A stretch of DNA of 64,000 bases. Origin: an uncultured Eubacteriales bacterium. GTDB lineage: Bacteria > Bacillota > Clostridia > Oscillospirales > Acutalibacteraceae. Below, piece by piece: positions 36,677 through 45,989 of this stretch; position 1 is the first letter of the stretch; every line of letters starts with the position of its first letter. The translations under genes and the position numbers were made by a program. Under the pieces are notes generated by a model. That model did no database searches, was not told the origin of the DNA, and worked only from the letters and a program-made list of their open reading frames with translations. The stretch spans positions 40,675 to 104,674 of the forward strand of contig CAJTNL010000007.1 of assembly GCA_910577755.1 (NCBI GenBank), in the 5' to 3' direction.

Positions 36677-38431
36677 TTAATCTTTTGGTTGGGGTAGTGC
36701 GGGGGTAACATATACCGTTTTATTCTTTACATATATCACCATCCCAGGTTTTGCACCCTGCGGTTTAGACACATAGCGTACAAATGTATAATCCACAGGT
36801 ACTTGTGAAGAATCTTTCGCACGACTATAATATGCCGCTATTTGTGCAGCCTCCAAAATAGCACGGTCTGTAATCGTTTTATGATCAGAAACAATAATGG
36901 TATGAGAGCCAGGAATATTTTTTACATGCAGCCATAAATCATGATTATTCGCATCTTTTAAAGTCAATTTATCATTCTGACGATTATTTCTTCCGACTAA
37001 AACAGTAAATCCATCGCTGGTTTGAAACTTCATAGGAACTGCCAGCGCTGTATTCTGTCGCTTACCGTTTATTTTTTTTTCTCGAATATATCCCTGTTCT
37101 ATTAACTCTTGCCTGATTTCACTTAAATCTTGTTCTTTTTCTGCTCTGCCCAACGCCTCCTGTACTGTATCAATATAAGAAAGTTCCTGCCGAGCTCTTT
37201 CCAGTTGCTCTTTCAACTTTCCTTCCGCCGTCCGGGCTTTCCTATATTCTTTATAATATTTCTGCGCATTTTGAGACGGCGTCATCAACGGATCCATCAA
37301 GATGCTTACAGTTGGGTTACCCTCTTCATAAAAATTCTCAACCTGTGCATACATATCCCCTTTTTGCAAGCGATACGCATTAGCCGTGATTAAATCGCCA
37401 TACATTTTCAAAGTTTCTCGATGTTCACACTGCGTCAGTTCTGCAGCCTGAACATTCATTTTTTTGCTTAACCGCTCCGCAGTATTGGCAAGCAATCTAG
37501 CTAAGTCCTGAGAACGTACGCGCATACGCTCGATCTGATCCCGTTCCTGATAAAAAAAATCCAGCAGCTTTGAAAAAGACCGCATCTCCGTGACGTTTAC
37601 AGCACCATGATATTGCTCAATAGAAATAAATGAAAAATCCACCGGTTTTCCATTTACACCTATCCCCATATACGGCTTACCACTACCTGTTTTTACAACG
37701 GCAAATAAAGCGCTAAGTAATTGTTGCAGGGTAGTCCATTGCGGCTCTGTAAGCTGCTGTACAGACAAATCATCCCCCTGTCCCACCTGATCTGCTAACT
37801 CTCGGCACACAACAGGAGAAACCCCCTGTAATGTATAAAGCAAAGCATCACTTAAAGACATCACTTTTTGTACGCTCTGTAAAGTCACGATAACTTTCTG
37901 CACCGTACAAGTTAACATGCATAGTTTATTCTGCGGAGGGGGACTGCGATAAAATAAGCCCGGTAAAACAAGCCGTTGTGAGCTCATTTGCTCATCTACA
38001 CGTTTCAAAGCATCAACAATCTTACCTTCATGGTCTACCAAAATTACATTGCTGTGTCTACCCATAATTTCTACTATTAATATACACGCAACTAAATCTC
38101 CCAATTCGTTATAAGCATCAAACTTCAAGCAAAGTACACGCTCTAACTCAGTTTGACAAACTGCGGTAAGCTTGGCTCCTCCCAGCTTTTTACGCAATAA
38201 CATACACAGCATAGGAGGTTGTTTTGGATTTTCTGGAACATGTTCTGTAATATGTACACGGGCGCTATTAGCTCGTGCAGACAATAACAGACGTACAGCG
38301 CCTTGCTTTGTACGTAACGATACAACAATTTCTTCACGATTTGGCTGATATATTTTATCCACCCTTGCACCTAATGCCGCTACCTCTATCTCTTTGGCAA
38401 CATGCCGTAAAAATGCACCGTCTAACGCCAT
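36677..38431 (-). CDS. rqcH: Ribosome quality-control protein RqcH (NFACT family)
   Basis: 584 aa. The N-terminal NFACT domain starts MALDGAFLRHVAKEI and contains EIMGRHSNVILVD; a long coiled coil (about 290-430) and the C-terminal NFACT-R domain (DLWLHVKNIPGSHTII) follow. RqcH binds stalled 50S subunits carrying peptidyl-tRNA and recruits tRNA-Ala to add alanine tails that mark the chain for degradation. Older annotations call it fibronectin-binding protein. Ribosome-binding site AAAGGAGG. Confidence 0.93.
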   Translation of the reverse strand: MALDGAFLRHVAKEIEVAALGARVDKIYQPNREEIVVSLRTKQGAVRLLLSARANSARVHITEHVPENPKQPPMLCMLLRKKLGGAKLTAVCQTELERVLCLKFDAYNELGDLVACILIVEIMGRHSNVILVDHEGKIVDALKRVDEQMSSQRLVLPGLFYRSPPPQNKLCMLTCTVQKVIVTLQSVQKVMSLSDALLYTLQGVSPVVCRELADQVGQGDDLSVQQLTEPQWTTLQQLLSALFAVVKTGSGKPYMGIGVNGKPVDFSFISIEQYHGAVNVTEMRSFSKLLDFFYQERDQIERMRVRSQDLARLLANTAERLSKKMNVQAAELTQCEHRETLKMYGDLITANAYRLQKGDMYAQVENFYEEGNPTVSILMDPLMTPSQNAQKYYKEYRKARTAEGKLKEQLERARQELSYIDTVQEALGRAEKEQDLSEIRQELIEQGYIREKKINGKRQNTALAVPMKFQTSDGFTVLVGRNNRQNDKLTLKDANNHDLWLHVKNIPGSHTIIVSDHKTITDRAILEAAQIAAYYSRAKDSSQVPVDYTFVRYVSKPQGAKPGMVIYVKNKTVYVTPALPQPKD

Positions 38432-38467
38432 TTTACTCCTCCTTTACAAGTTTGTATGCAACTTTCA

Positions 38468-39238
38468 CTATACAAGATACCGAACAGGATCCTTCTGACG
38501 AGATTTAAAAAAATTCACTTCTGGAAACGCTACGGTTAAACGGCGACAAAGAGGCATAATGGCAATATCCTCCGTTGCAAAATGACCAGCATCCACCATA
38601 GTAATCCCCATACTATCAGCTGCCAACAATTCATGGTGCTTACTATCTCCACTGACAAATGCATCTGCGCCTGCAGCTACTGCTGCAAACACAGATGAGG
38701 ATCCAGCTCCGCAAGCTACCGCCACCTTTTTCACTGACTTTCTACCTTGCGTAAATTTCACACCGCCGCATTGTAGTTGTTCTTTCACATATAAAGCAAA
38801 GGCTTTCGATTCCATAGGAGATTTTAATTCACCAATCAAAGAAGACGCCAAACCAGAATGTTGATATTCCTCTAACATCACAGTATCTGATAAATGCAGA
38901 CACTGCGCCAAACAAGTATTGATACCTCCGCAAGCCAAATCGTAATTTGTATGAGCTGCTATAGCACATAAATCGTTTTTTATTAATAAATATGGCACAT
39001 CTGTGGGTGAAATATGTTTTAAAGGTTGAAAAATTACAGGATGATGACTGATAATCAATTCTGCCTTTTTTTCAATCGCTTCACTCACCACTTCCGGCGT
39101 AATATCCATAGAAACAATTACACATGTCACCGGACGCTGTTTTTCGCCAATCAACAGTCCTACGTTATCAAAACTCATGGCTGTGTGAAACGGCGCAAAA
39201 CTATCAATAAAATTATAAATTTGTCCTACTGTTACCAC
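38468..39238 (-). CDS. Nif3-like dinuclear metal centre protein (YqfO)
   Basis: 256 aa, GTG start with AAGGAGG upstream. Metal ligands fit the family: ELIISHHPVIF, AAHTNYDLACGGINTCLA near the middle and DAGHFATEDIAI near the end. It lacks the PII-like insert found in longer YqfO proteins. Nif3 proteins are hexamers often annotated as GTP cyclohydrolase type 1-like, with no confirmed reaction. It follows trmK, the conserved yqfN-yqfO pair. Confidence 0.92.
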   Translation of the reverse strand: MVTVGQIYNFIDSFAPFHTAMSFDNVGLLIGEKQRPVTCVIVSMDITPEVVSEAIEKKAELIISHHPVIFQPLKHISPTDVPYLLIKNDLCAIAAHTNYDLACGGINTCLAQCLHLSDTVMLEEYQHSGLASSLIGELKSPMESKAFALYVKEQLQCGGVKFTQGRKSVKKVAVACGAGSSSVFAAVAAGADAFVSGDSKHHELLAADSMGITMVDAGHFATEDIAIMPLCRRLTVAFPEVNFFKSRQKDPVRYLV

Positions 39239-39277
39239 AGCTTCCTCCTTATCTTTAAATATACAGAACGTTCCATC

Positions 39278-39976
39278 TTAAAGCATGTCTTTTAAACGCT
39301 GAATGATTTCTGCCAGACGATTTGCTTCATTGTCATTATCTCCGCCCTGCCTTAAACCATTAACACGTTTTTGCAAACAGTCGCATTTGCGTTTTATATA
39401 AGCCCGATTATCTGGCGTGTTTCCTTTTAAAATACCAATATACGGAAATAACACATCGGTTTGTACATATTTTGGATCATATTCAGCTTGCATAACGGTA
39501 TAAATATGTTCTCCATTTTTTACTGCCTGCTCCTGCTTTATAGAAAAACCGTTCTGTGATAAATAGCTACGCAATTCTGGCTCTGAGGTCATAGGCTGTA
39601 AAATTAAATGTTTGTTATTATCTTTAAGCCAAATCGCTTTTTCAATAATAGAAGAGATTAATTCACCGCCCATTCCCGCAATCACAATGTCATCTGCTTC
39701 ATTAGGAAAAATCAACTCTAATCCGTCAGACAGCCTTGCATCTACCTGTTCTACCACACTGTAACGACGAATATGAAAGGCTGCCTTTTGCAAAGGACCT
39801 AAATTAACGTCTGCCGCAATAGCTTTTTTAATGATACCGTTTTTCACAAGCCAAATCGGCAAATATGCATGATCGGTACCAATATCGGCCAGTTTACAAT
39901 CATTCCGGACCATAGAAGCACATAATTGTAGCCGATTGTCCAATTGAAATAATTTTTTTTTATTTAAAAATAACAA
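39278..39976 (-). CDS. trmK: tRNA (adenine-22-N1) methyltransferase
   Basis: 232 aa. TTG start with AAGGATG seven bases upstream; the N-terminus is LFLNKKKLFQLDNRLQL. The SAM-binding motif is KLADIGTDHAYLPIWLV and the catalytic region is DDIVIAGMGGELISSII, with LILQPMTSE following. The enzyme methylates A22 in tRNAs such as tRNA-Ser. The C-terminal helical part is typical. It is paired with the Nif3-like gene 39 bases downstream. Confidence 0.92.
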   Translation of the reverse strand: MLFLNKKKLFQLDNRLQLCASMVRNDCKLADIGTDHAYLPIWLVKNGIIKKAIAADVNLGPLQKAAFHIRRYSVVEQVDARLSDGLELIFPNEADDIVIAGMGGELISSIIEKAIWLKDNNKHLILQPMTSEPELRSYLSQNGFSIKQEQAVKNGEHIYTVMQAEYDPKYVQTDVLFPYIGILKGNTPDNRAYIKRKCDCLQKRVNGLRQGGDNDNEANRLAEIIQRLKDML

Positions 39977-40019
39977 AATTGTTCATCCTTAGCTGTTATT
40001 TTGCAATATATTTAAATAA

Positions 40020-40045
40020 CCGCCCGACAAAATCTTGACGGGCGG
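40020..40045 (-). terminator. Terminator after the DUF1858 gene
   Basis: CCGCCCG and CGGGCGG pair around a 12-nt loop. On the minus strand TTATTTAAA follows, 24 bases past the stop codon. Confidence 0.8.
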
Positions 40046-40069
40046 CATTTTGTGTTCCTCTATAACGAT

Positions 40070-40273
40070 TTATTTGCCTGCCAAATGCGCATTGATTTTT
40101 ACAATCAAATCATTGACATCTACACCATGAACTAAGCAAGCCTGCTCTAATGTCTCACCACGAGAAGACGGGCAACCTAAACAATGCATGCCCATCTCTA
40201 AAAAAAACGGAGCAGTATCCTTGTCCATATCTAAAATATCACCAATAATGGTATCTTTTGTAACAACAGCCAT
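40070..40273 (-). CDS. DUF1858 domain protein (CxxC redox-disulfide type)
   Basis: 67 aa, a complete DUF1858 domain: TKDTIIGDILDMD at the start, then GMHCLGCPSSRGETLEQAC. The CLGC pair is the redox-active disulfide expected of the hybrid-cluster-protein-associated family. Its physiological partner is not known. AAGGAGG precedes the ATG. It is monocistronic and divergent from the recombinase gene. Confidence 0.9.
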   Translation of the reverse strand: MAVVTKDTIIGDILDMDKDTAPFFLEMGMHCLGCPSSRGETLEQACLVHGVDVNDLIVKINAHLAGK

Positions 40274-40449
40274 TATAATAACCTCCTTAAAATGGTATGT
40301 CCCTATTATAATACCCTTTCAAGGTGATTGCAATACATTTTAGCACTTTCACACCAAAATCCAATGAATATATTGATATTTTATATAAATATCTAATTTT
40401 TTATCGTACTGACAAGAAAAAATAAGGGAATCGATGTATTTTGCAATGA

Positions 40450-40478
40450 TTGTGATGATTACCATGATATGCTATAAT
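40450..40478 (+). promoter_or_regulatory. Promoter of the tyrosine recombinase gene
   Basis: TTGTGA, a 17-nt spacer ending in TGC, and a perfect TATAAT, 58 bases before the start codon. Confidence 0.75.
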
Positions 40479-40536
40479 AGAGCACATTATATGATTTGTT
40501 TTTTGTCATTTGATTGATCAAAGGGGAGGAATGATT

Positions 40537-41535
40537 ATGAAGCCGGATATTTTCTCACTAGCTCCATCAATTATTAAAGAGTTTTTAGGATATTTAAGCA
40601 CAGTAAAAGGTAAGTCCCCACTGACGGTGGAGGAATACTTTATGGACTTGCGAACCTTTTTTCGCTATATGAATATCCATCGCGGCCATGTACCTGCCAA
40701 TACGCCTTTTGATGAAATTTTGATTGATAATATTGATTTAAATTTTATTAAAACAATCACACTAACGGATGTGTACGAATACATGAACTTCGTAGGCACT
40801 GAACGCAAAAATAAAGCCAGCACTCGTTCCCGCAAAGTTTCAAGTCTTCGTACATATTTTCATTATCTAACAAATAAAGTTAACAAATTAGAGCATAACC
40901 CTATTTTAGAGCTGGAAACGCCAAAAACAAAAAAAACTTTGCCCAAACATTTAACATTGGAGCAAAGCATTGCGCTCCTAAATGCCGTAGATGAACCATA
41001 TCAAAGTAGAGATTATTGTATCCTTACGTTATTTTTAAATTGCGGTATGCGTCTATCCGAATTAGTCAACATTAATTTGAATGATATTAACTATCAAGAG
41101 CATATAATGCGTATTACCGGAAAAGGAGATAAAGAACGGCTTGTTTATTTAAATAACTCCTGTATGAATGCCATTGAACAGTATATAAAAGAACGCCCTG
41201 TAAATGGCGTTCTTGATAAAAAAGCGTTATTTATCAGTCGTCAAAAAAAACGTATTAGCCCCAAAACTGTACAAGCGATGGTAAACAAGTATTTGGCAAA
41301 AATTGGGTTGGGAGGACCAGGCTATTCAGTACATAAACTGCGCCATACAGCAGCAACCTTAATGTATCAATATGGTAATGTTGATATACGAGTGCTAAAA
41401 GATATTTTAGGTCATGAAAATTTGGGTACTACTGAAATCTATACCCACATTTCAAATAAACAAATGAAAAAAGCGTCTGACAGCAACCCTCTGTCCAATA
41501 TGAAATTAAAAAATAAAAAACAAACAGATGAATAA
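40537..41535 (+). CDS. Tyrosine recombinase, XerC-like
   Basis: 332 aa from MKPDIFSLAPSII, chosen because GGGGAGG lies 7 bases upstream; the frame is open to 40510. The N-terminal SAM-like core-binding domain spans about 10-110. The catalytic residues are R in NCGMRLSEL, K in GKGDKERL, HxxR in HKLRHTAATLMYQ, H in LGHENLGTTEIYTH and the Tyr in EIYTH. It probably resolves chromosome dimers at dif together with XerD. A mobile-element integrase is possible, but no element ends are seen around it. It converges with xerD. Confidence 0.88.
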   Translation: MKPDIFSLAPSIIKEFLGYLSTVKGKSPLTVEEYFMDLRTFFRYMNIHRGHVPANTPFDEILIDNIDLNFIKTITLTDVYEYMNFVGTERKNKASTRSRKVSSLRTYFHYLTNKVNKLEHNPILELETPKTKKTLPKHLTLEQSIALLNAVDEPYQSRDYCILTLFLNCGMRLSELVNINLNDINYQEHIMRITGKGDKERLVYLNNSCMNAIEQYIKERPVNGVLDKKALFISRQKKRISPKTVQAMVNKYLAKIGLGGPGYSVHKLRHTAATLMYQYGNVDIRVLKDILGHENLGTTEIYTHISNKQMKKASDSNPLSNMKLKNKKQTDE

Positions 41536-41671
41536 CAAACTAAAATAAATAAGATAATTAAATGTATGAAAGAAAAACGCAACTAAGCCTATTTAATATT
41601 AAATAACTATTATTTTAAAACCATAATAAAACCAAAAATGGAATCATTTTTTATGAAAATCCGCTGCATTT

Positions 41672-42559
41672 CTATACTTTCGCTCTTGGATGGCAATTAT
41701 GATAGACTTGTTTAAAATGAGAATTGAGTAATTGCACATAGATTTGTGTGGAAGATATATCTGCATGTCCCATCATTTCCTGAATATATTTTAAATCTGC
41801 ACCATTCTCCAAAAGATGCAAAGCAAAAGAATGACGTAATGTGTGAGGAGTAATTTCTTTGGTAATATGCGCCTGCGCTGCATATCCTTTCACAATTTTC
41901 CAAAACCCCTGACGCGTGAGGCGATTACCATTCAAATTTACAAACAAAGGTTTTGGTGAATCTTCACATAAAATTTCAACGAGTACACGTGTAATATAAT
42001 GCTCTAAAGCATGTACAGCCGTTGGATATATTGGAATTGTGCGTTCCATTTTTCCTTTACAATGAAGAATACCGGATTGCAAATTTACATCCTCCAAATT
42101 CAACTCAACCAACTCTGTTGCACGTATACCTGTGGCATAAAGTAATTCTAAAATCGCCTTATCACGACACCCTTTTGACTCGGTAATATCAGGTTGTGCT
42201 AACAACAATTCTATTTCAGCTCCATTCAATATTTGCGGCAGTTTTTTGGGAGCTTTCTCTATTTTTATCCCTTGTGCGGGATTAATTTTCATTTTATTGG
42301 TTTGCAGCAAAAAGCGATAAAAACAACGTATTGATGCCAAGCGTCGTGTAATGGTAGAATCAGAAAGCTTTTGTTTCATCAATTCTTCTATAAACATTTG
42401 CACACAATAAACATTAACCTGCAACGGACTTTGATACCGATTATCTTTTATATAATCAAAAAAGTGTTGAATATCCCGTATATAAGATTGAAGTGTATTA
42501 GAAGATACTGCCTTTTGTTTGGTCAAATATTCTTTGAATTGCTCAAGATATTCATTCAT
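41672..42559 (-). CDS. xerD: Tyrosine recombinase XerD
   Basis: 295 aa from MNEYLEQFKEYL with GGGGAGGG eight bases upstream; the longer open frame to 42676 runs into spoIIM and is rejected. Catalytic residues: R in YATGIRATELVEL, K in CKGKMERTIPI, HxLR in TPHTLRHSFALHLLENGADL, H in MMGHADISSTQIYVQ and the Tyr after it. XerD with a XerC partner converts chromosome dimers at dif. The spoIIM-xerD pairing is conserved in spore formers. Confidence 0.93.
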   Translation of the reverse strand: MNEYLEQFKEYLTKQKAVSSNTLQSYIRDIQHFFDYIKDNRYQSPLQVNVYCVQMFIEELMKQKLSDSTITRRLASIRCFYRFLLQTNKMKINPAQGIKIEKAPKKLPQILNGAEIELLLAQPDITESKGCRDKAILELLYATGIRATELVELNLEDVNLQSGILHCKGKMERTIPIYPTAVHALEHYITRVLVEILCEDSPKPLFVNLNGNRLTRQGFWKIVKGYAAQAHITKEITPHTLRHSFALHLLENGADLKYIQEMMGHADISSTQIYVQLLNSHFKQVYHNCHPRAKV

Positions 42560-42579
42560 TCTAAACGCCCTCCCCTCAA

Positions 42580-43275
42580 TCAGAATGTAAATAATCCTGA
42601 AAAACACACAGTTGTCAACACATCTACCAATGCTGCGATAATTAAAATACCTATTAAAACCGAAAAACGAACACAAAAATTTCTAATATCATTTTTAGGC
42701 TTTGTGTGCCCCTGATCAGGTTGTTTCCCAAAACAAATCTTTTTTGAGAACCGCATACTTTCTCTTGCTGCAATTAAAATAACAATGGAGCAAATAAATG
42801 CGCTTGGTACAATAACCGCTAAATGAAACAGAAAACCATGAAAACCATAAGCTGCGTACAGATAGCCTGACACAATACCAATACCAAAACCGCGAAAAAA
42901 CGGTACAATGGGTACGCAATAAACTCCCCACATGGACAATCCACATAAAAAACAAAAGATTAACGATAAAAAAGACGATGCTAGGGATGCAATAAAAATA
43001 GATAAAATGGATAATGTACTACGCGCTTTCACGTTACTAAAAAAAACAAAGTCTAAATTTTTTAGTAATGAATAATCAGCATTGCGAATAAAAATAACAC
43101 CTAAAACTAAGCCTGCCACCAAAAATAACCCTAAAACCACTAATAACAATTGCTTTTTTAAAATTTGCAGAATCTCGCTATGCACTAAATCTATAGAGGC
43201 TCTGTCCATAGCGCTAGACTCTATACATTTTTTTTTCTTTGGTATTTTCACAAAAAACAGGTTTGTCCTTCTCAT
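42580..43275 (-). CDS. spoIIM: Stage II sporulation protein M
   Basis: 231 aa with five hydrophobic segments. It begins with a basic cytosolic tail, and the conserved block GLSMWGVYCVPIVPFFRGFGIGIVSGYLYAAYG (read here in two parts) marks the SpoIIM/DUF95 family. SpoIIM, SpoIID and SpoIIP form the DMP complex that remodels septal peptidoglycan during engulfment of the forespore. Its presence supports an endospore-forming lineage. It lies 20 bases upstream of xerD. Confidence 0.88.
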   Translation of the reverse strand: MRRTNLFFVKIPKKKKCIESSAMDRASIDLVHSEILQILKKQLLLVVLGLFLVAGLVLGVIFIRNADYSLLKNLDFVFFSNVKARSTLSILSIFIASLASSFLSLIFCFLCGLSMWGVYCVPIVPFFRGFGIGIVSGYLYAAYGFHGFLFHLAVIVPSAFICSIVILIAARESMRFSKKICFGKQPDQGHTKPKNDIRNFCVRFSVLIGILIIAALVDVLTTVCFSGLFTF

Positions 43276-43342
43276 AGTATTTCATAATCCCCCAAACAAA
43301 TTGTCTGGTTTATAATTATGTATACAAAGAAACATTTATGAA

Positions 43343-44149
43343 TTATTTGCCTAATTCTTTCGCCCTTTCTGTACAAGCTAACATAGCCTCATCCACAATC
43401 TTTTCAAAATTATGGTCATAAAAATATTCCAGAGCTTTTAAAGTAGTCCCCCCCCGCGATGATACCATTTCAATTAATTCATCAGGTGTTTTGCCCGAGT
43501 ACATCAGCATTCCCGCACTACCAATAAAAGTTTGAACAATTAGCGGTAATGCAATCTCTTTTTCAATACCTTGTTTAACCGCATTATCCAGCATCGCTTT
43601 AGCAAACAGATATACATAAGCCGGGCTGCTGCCATTAACAGAAATCACCGCATTCATCTGTTCTTCTTTCAATTCTATAACTGTACCACAGGATGAAAAA
43701 AAAGTTTCTGCCATTTCATACATTGAATCTGTAACACCTGAAGAACGACACATGGCGGTTGCCCCTTGCCCTAACAATAACGGTGTATTCGGCATGGTAC
43801 GAATTATCGGACTATCACAAGCTAAACCTTTACGAATATAATTGGTAGAAATACCGGCAGCAATGGAAATAAATAATTTATTTCGTGTTGCCTGTTCCTT
43901 GACTTCCGCTAAAACTTCTTCAAAATTCTGTGGTTTTATCGCAAATATAATTACATCGCAACTGGCAACCAATTCAGAAGCAGACGGTGCAATCTGTATA
44001 CCCATTTCTTTAAAATAACTGCATTTTTCTGCATTTATATCAAATATAAAAATTTGTGCTGGCGATAATGTTTCTGTCGATACAATACCATTAATAATAG
44101 CTGTCGCCATATTGCCTGCACCTATGAATCCTAATAAAGTTTTCTCCAT
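43343..44149 (-). CDS. proC: Pyrroline-5-carboxylate reductase
   Basis: 268 aa from MEKTLLGFIGAGNMA, with AGAGGGA upstream; the frame is open to 44242 without support. It makes proline from pyrroline-5-carboxylate with NAD(P)H. The Rossmann motif GFIGAGNMATAI is at residue 7, with IFAIKPQNFEEVL and IRTMPNTPLLLGQGATAM after it. The C-terminal dimer domain has NGSSPAYVYLFAKAMLDNAV and MVSSRGGTTLKAL. A good promoter lies about 40 bases upstream. Confidence 0.96.
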   Translation of the reverse strand: MEKTLLGFIGAGNMATAIINGIVSTETLSPAQIFIFDINAEKCSYFKEMGIQIAPSASELVASCDVIIFAIKPQNFEEVLAEVKEQATRNKLFISIAAGISTNYIRKGLACDSPIIRTMPNTPLLLGQGATAMCRSSGVTDSMYEMAETFFSSCGTVIELKEEQMNAVISVNGSSPAYVYLFAKAMLDNAVKQGIEKEIALPLIVQTFIGSAGMLMYSGKTPDELIEMVSSRGGTTLKALEYFYDHNFEKIVDEAMLACTERAKELGK

Positions 44150-44189
44150 ACTGTTCCCTCTTTTCACTTTAATGGTTTCTTGTTCTACT

Positions 44190-44218
44190 ATAATATTACT
44201 TTTGTAAGCGGAGCGCAA
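44190..44218 (-). promoter_or_regulatory. Promoter of proC
   Basis: TTGCGC, a 17-nt spacer and TATTAT on the minus strand, 41 bases before the proC start. Confidence 0.65.
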
Positions 44219-44308
44219 GATATAATTCGCCTTTTTTTGCATTATGTCAGTAAAGTAAAATAAATATAGTCATATTATATAACTTTTTGCAATAAAACAG
44301 AAAATAAA

Positions 44309-44351
44309 AATAATCACAGGTAGCATCTGACAGATGCTACCTGTGATTATT
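44309..44351 (-). terminator. Perfect 21-bp hairpin between scfB and proC
   Basis: AATAATCACAGGTAGCATCTG is an exact inverted repeat around a single A. TTTTTATTTT follows on the minus strand, so it works as a second terminator behind the SCIFF operon. Confidence 0.75.
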
Positions 44352-44461
44352 AAATATGCATAAAAACATAGCAACACATTTGAAAAAAACTTCTCATAGC
44401 TTAATGATTAAGTATTACCATGAATCTCAAAACATGTAGAATAAAATGCTGAACTTCCGCT

Positions 44462-44519
44462 TACAATTATGAAAAAAACGGCTGGAATAAATCTTTCAGC
44501 CGTTTTTTCTATAATTGTA
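44462..44519 (-). terminator. Main terminator of the SCIFF operon
   Basis: AAAAACGGCTG pairs with CAGCCGTTTTT, extended by outer arms TACAATTAT/ATAATTGTA. It lies 31 bases past the scfB stop. Confidence 0.85.
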
Positions 44520-44549
44520 TACTTGACTATTGCACGAAGTTCATAATTC

Positions 44550-45908
44550 TTATTGAGCCATAGCTGCCTGCATCATAATTGCACACTCTATTCTCTTTTT
44601 TTCCAAATCACAAGAGAGCTTATGAGATTTTAAAATATCACCTTCATACTGCCAGCTGCTCGCTGCACAACCGCCGCTGCAATAAAATTTTGCCCAACAC
44701 TCTTTACAATCTTCCTTACTGTATACATTAGAAAGAGCAAATTCCTGTTTCATGGGAATATTAAATGTATTATCCATTATGTTTCCCATTTTCCATTTTT
44801 CTTCACCAACAAACTGATGACACGGATAAATATCTCCATCTGGCGTAATACATACATATTCGTTACCACAACCACAGCCGCGCAAACGCTTAATTGCACA
44901 GGGTCCCTGGTCTAGATCCACATGAAAATGGAAAAAATTAAAACCATTACCTGCTTTTTTACGATCCAACAAAATATTTGCAAGATTTTCATATTCAGCA
45001 AAAGCTGCAGGCAAATCTTCCTCCTGTAAAGAATAAGGCAATTTAGGATCTGAAACTACAGGTTCTACTGACACCTGCTTAAAACCAAGGTCTGCCATAT
45101 GTACTGCATCTTTTGCAAAGTCCAGATTATGTTTGGTAAAGGTCCCGCGTACGTAATAATCTTTATCTCCTCTTGTCGCAATCAGTTTCTGATATTTGGG
45201 TACAATGTTATCATAGCAACCAGAACCGTCTGCACGTACACGCAACAAATCATTAATTTCTTTTCTTCCATCTAGTGAAAGTACAACGTTGTACATTTCA
45301 TTATTTACATATTCAATAATATCATCTGTGAGCAGCAAGCCATTCGTAGTAATGGTAAAGCGAAACTGCTTATTATGCTTCTCTTCTTTACTTCGCGCAT
45401 AATTTATAATTTGCTTGACAACCTCAAAGTTCATAAGAGGTTCTCCGCCAAAAAAGTCCAACTCTAAATTACGTCTGCCATGTGAATGTTCAATTAAAAA
45501 ATCAATCGCTTTTTTACCTACTTCCAGCGGCATCAGCATTCTGCCACAACCAAAGTCACCCTTTGCCGCAAAACAATACTCGCAGCGTAAGTTACAATCG
45601 TGTGCAACATTTAGACACATGGATTTAATTGGCGCTTCTTTTAACATAGCAGAAAATTTTTGGTACTCATCTGCTGAATACAGTTGCCCATTATCATAAA
45701 GTTCTTTAATCTCCGTGTAAGCTTCGTTTAGAGTAGTTTCATCATATTTAGATTTCAAAGCATTCATCATTTCTTTAGGGGCCTGTGACGGAACTTCGTC
45801 ATCTAAATAGTCCAACATATCATACGGTGCATCATCAAAAATATGTACCGCACCACTGTTGGTATCCAATACAATATGAAAATCATTCAATGTATATTTA
45901 TGTATCAT
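44550..45908 (-). CDS. scfB: Radical SAM maturase of the SCIFF peptide
   Basis: 452 aa. The N-terminal precursor-binding (RRE-like) part covers about 1-90. The radical SAM cluster is C105-x3-C109-x2-C112 in HDCNLRCEYCFA, and FFGGEPLMNFEVV follows. The C-terminal SPASM region supplies two more Fe-S clusters through CAIKRLRGCGCG, CITPDGDIYPCHQFVGE, CKECWAKFYCSGGC and a late Cys. Known SCIFF maturases (CteB, Tte1186) make Cys-to-Thr thioether cross-links in the Cys-rich peptide. It lies 81 bases after scfA and is separated from it by a hairpin. GGAG precedes the ATG. Confidence 0.96.
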   Translation of the reverse strand: MIHKYTLNDFHIVLDTNSGAVHIFDDAPYDMLDYLDDEVPSQAPKEMMNALKSKYDETTLNEAYTEIKELYDNGQLYSADEYQKFSAMLKEAPIKSMCLNVAHDCNLRCEYCFAAKGDFGCGRMLMPLEVGKKAIDFLIEHSHGRRNLELDFFGGEPLMNFEVVKQIINYARSKEEKHNKQFRFTITTNGLLLTDDIIEYVNNEMYNVVLSLDGRKEINDLLRVRADGSGCYDNIVPKYQKLIATRGDKDYYVRGTFTKHNLDFAKDAVHMADLGFKQVSVEPVVSDPKLPYSLQEEDLPAAFAEYENLANILLDRKKAGNGFNFFHFHVDLDQGPCAIKRLRGCGCGNEYVCITPDGDIYPCHQFVGEEKWKMGNIMDNTFNIPMKQEFALSNVYSKEDCKECWAKFYCSGGCAASSWQYEGDILKSHKLSCDLEKKRIECAIMMQAAMAQ

Positions 45909-45944
45909 AATTTGTAAATCTCCAATTATTTGTGTGTACGAAAA

Positions 45945-45974
45945 TGTTCAGGGACAATATATTGTCCCTGAACA
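45945..45974 (-). terminator. Palindromic hairpin between scfA and scfB
   Basis: TGTTCAGGGACAATA is exactly inverted, forming a 30-nt perfect palindrome followed by four T on the minus strand. Its place between precursor and maturase genes suggests a partial terminator or mRNA stabiliser that raises peptide mRNA above maturase mRNA. Confidence 0.7.
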
Positions 45975-45989
45975 ACGATCTCAATCCAA

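Noticed and set aside
42560..42676. 39-residue N-terminal extension of XerD
   Set aside because: It would overlap spoIIM and has no similarity to XerD; the ATG at 42559 has a strong ribosome-binding site.
44550..45908. Anaerobic sulfatase-maturing enzyme instead of SCIFF maturase
   Set aside because: The adjacent six-Cys SCIFF peptide and the N-terminal domain settle the assignment.
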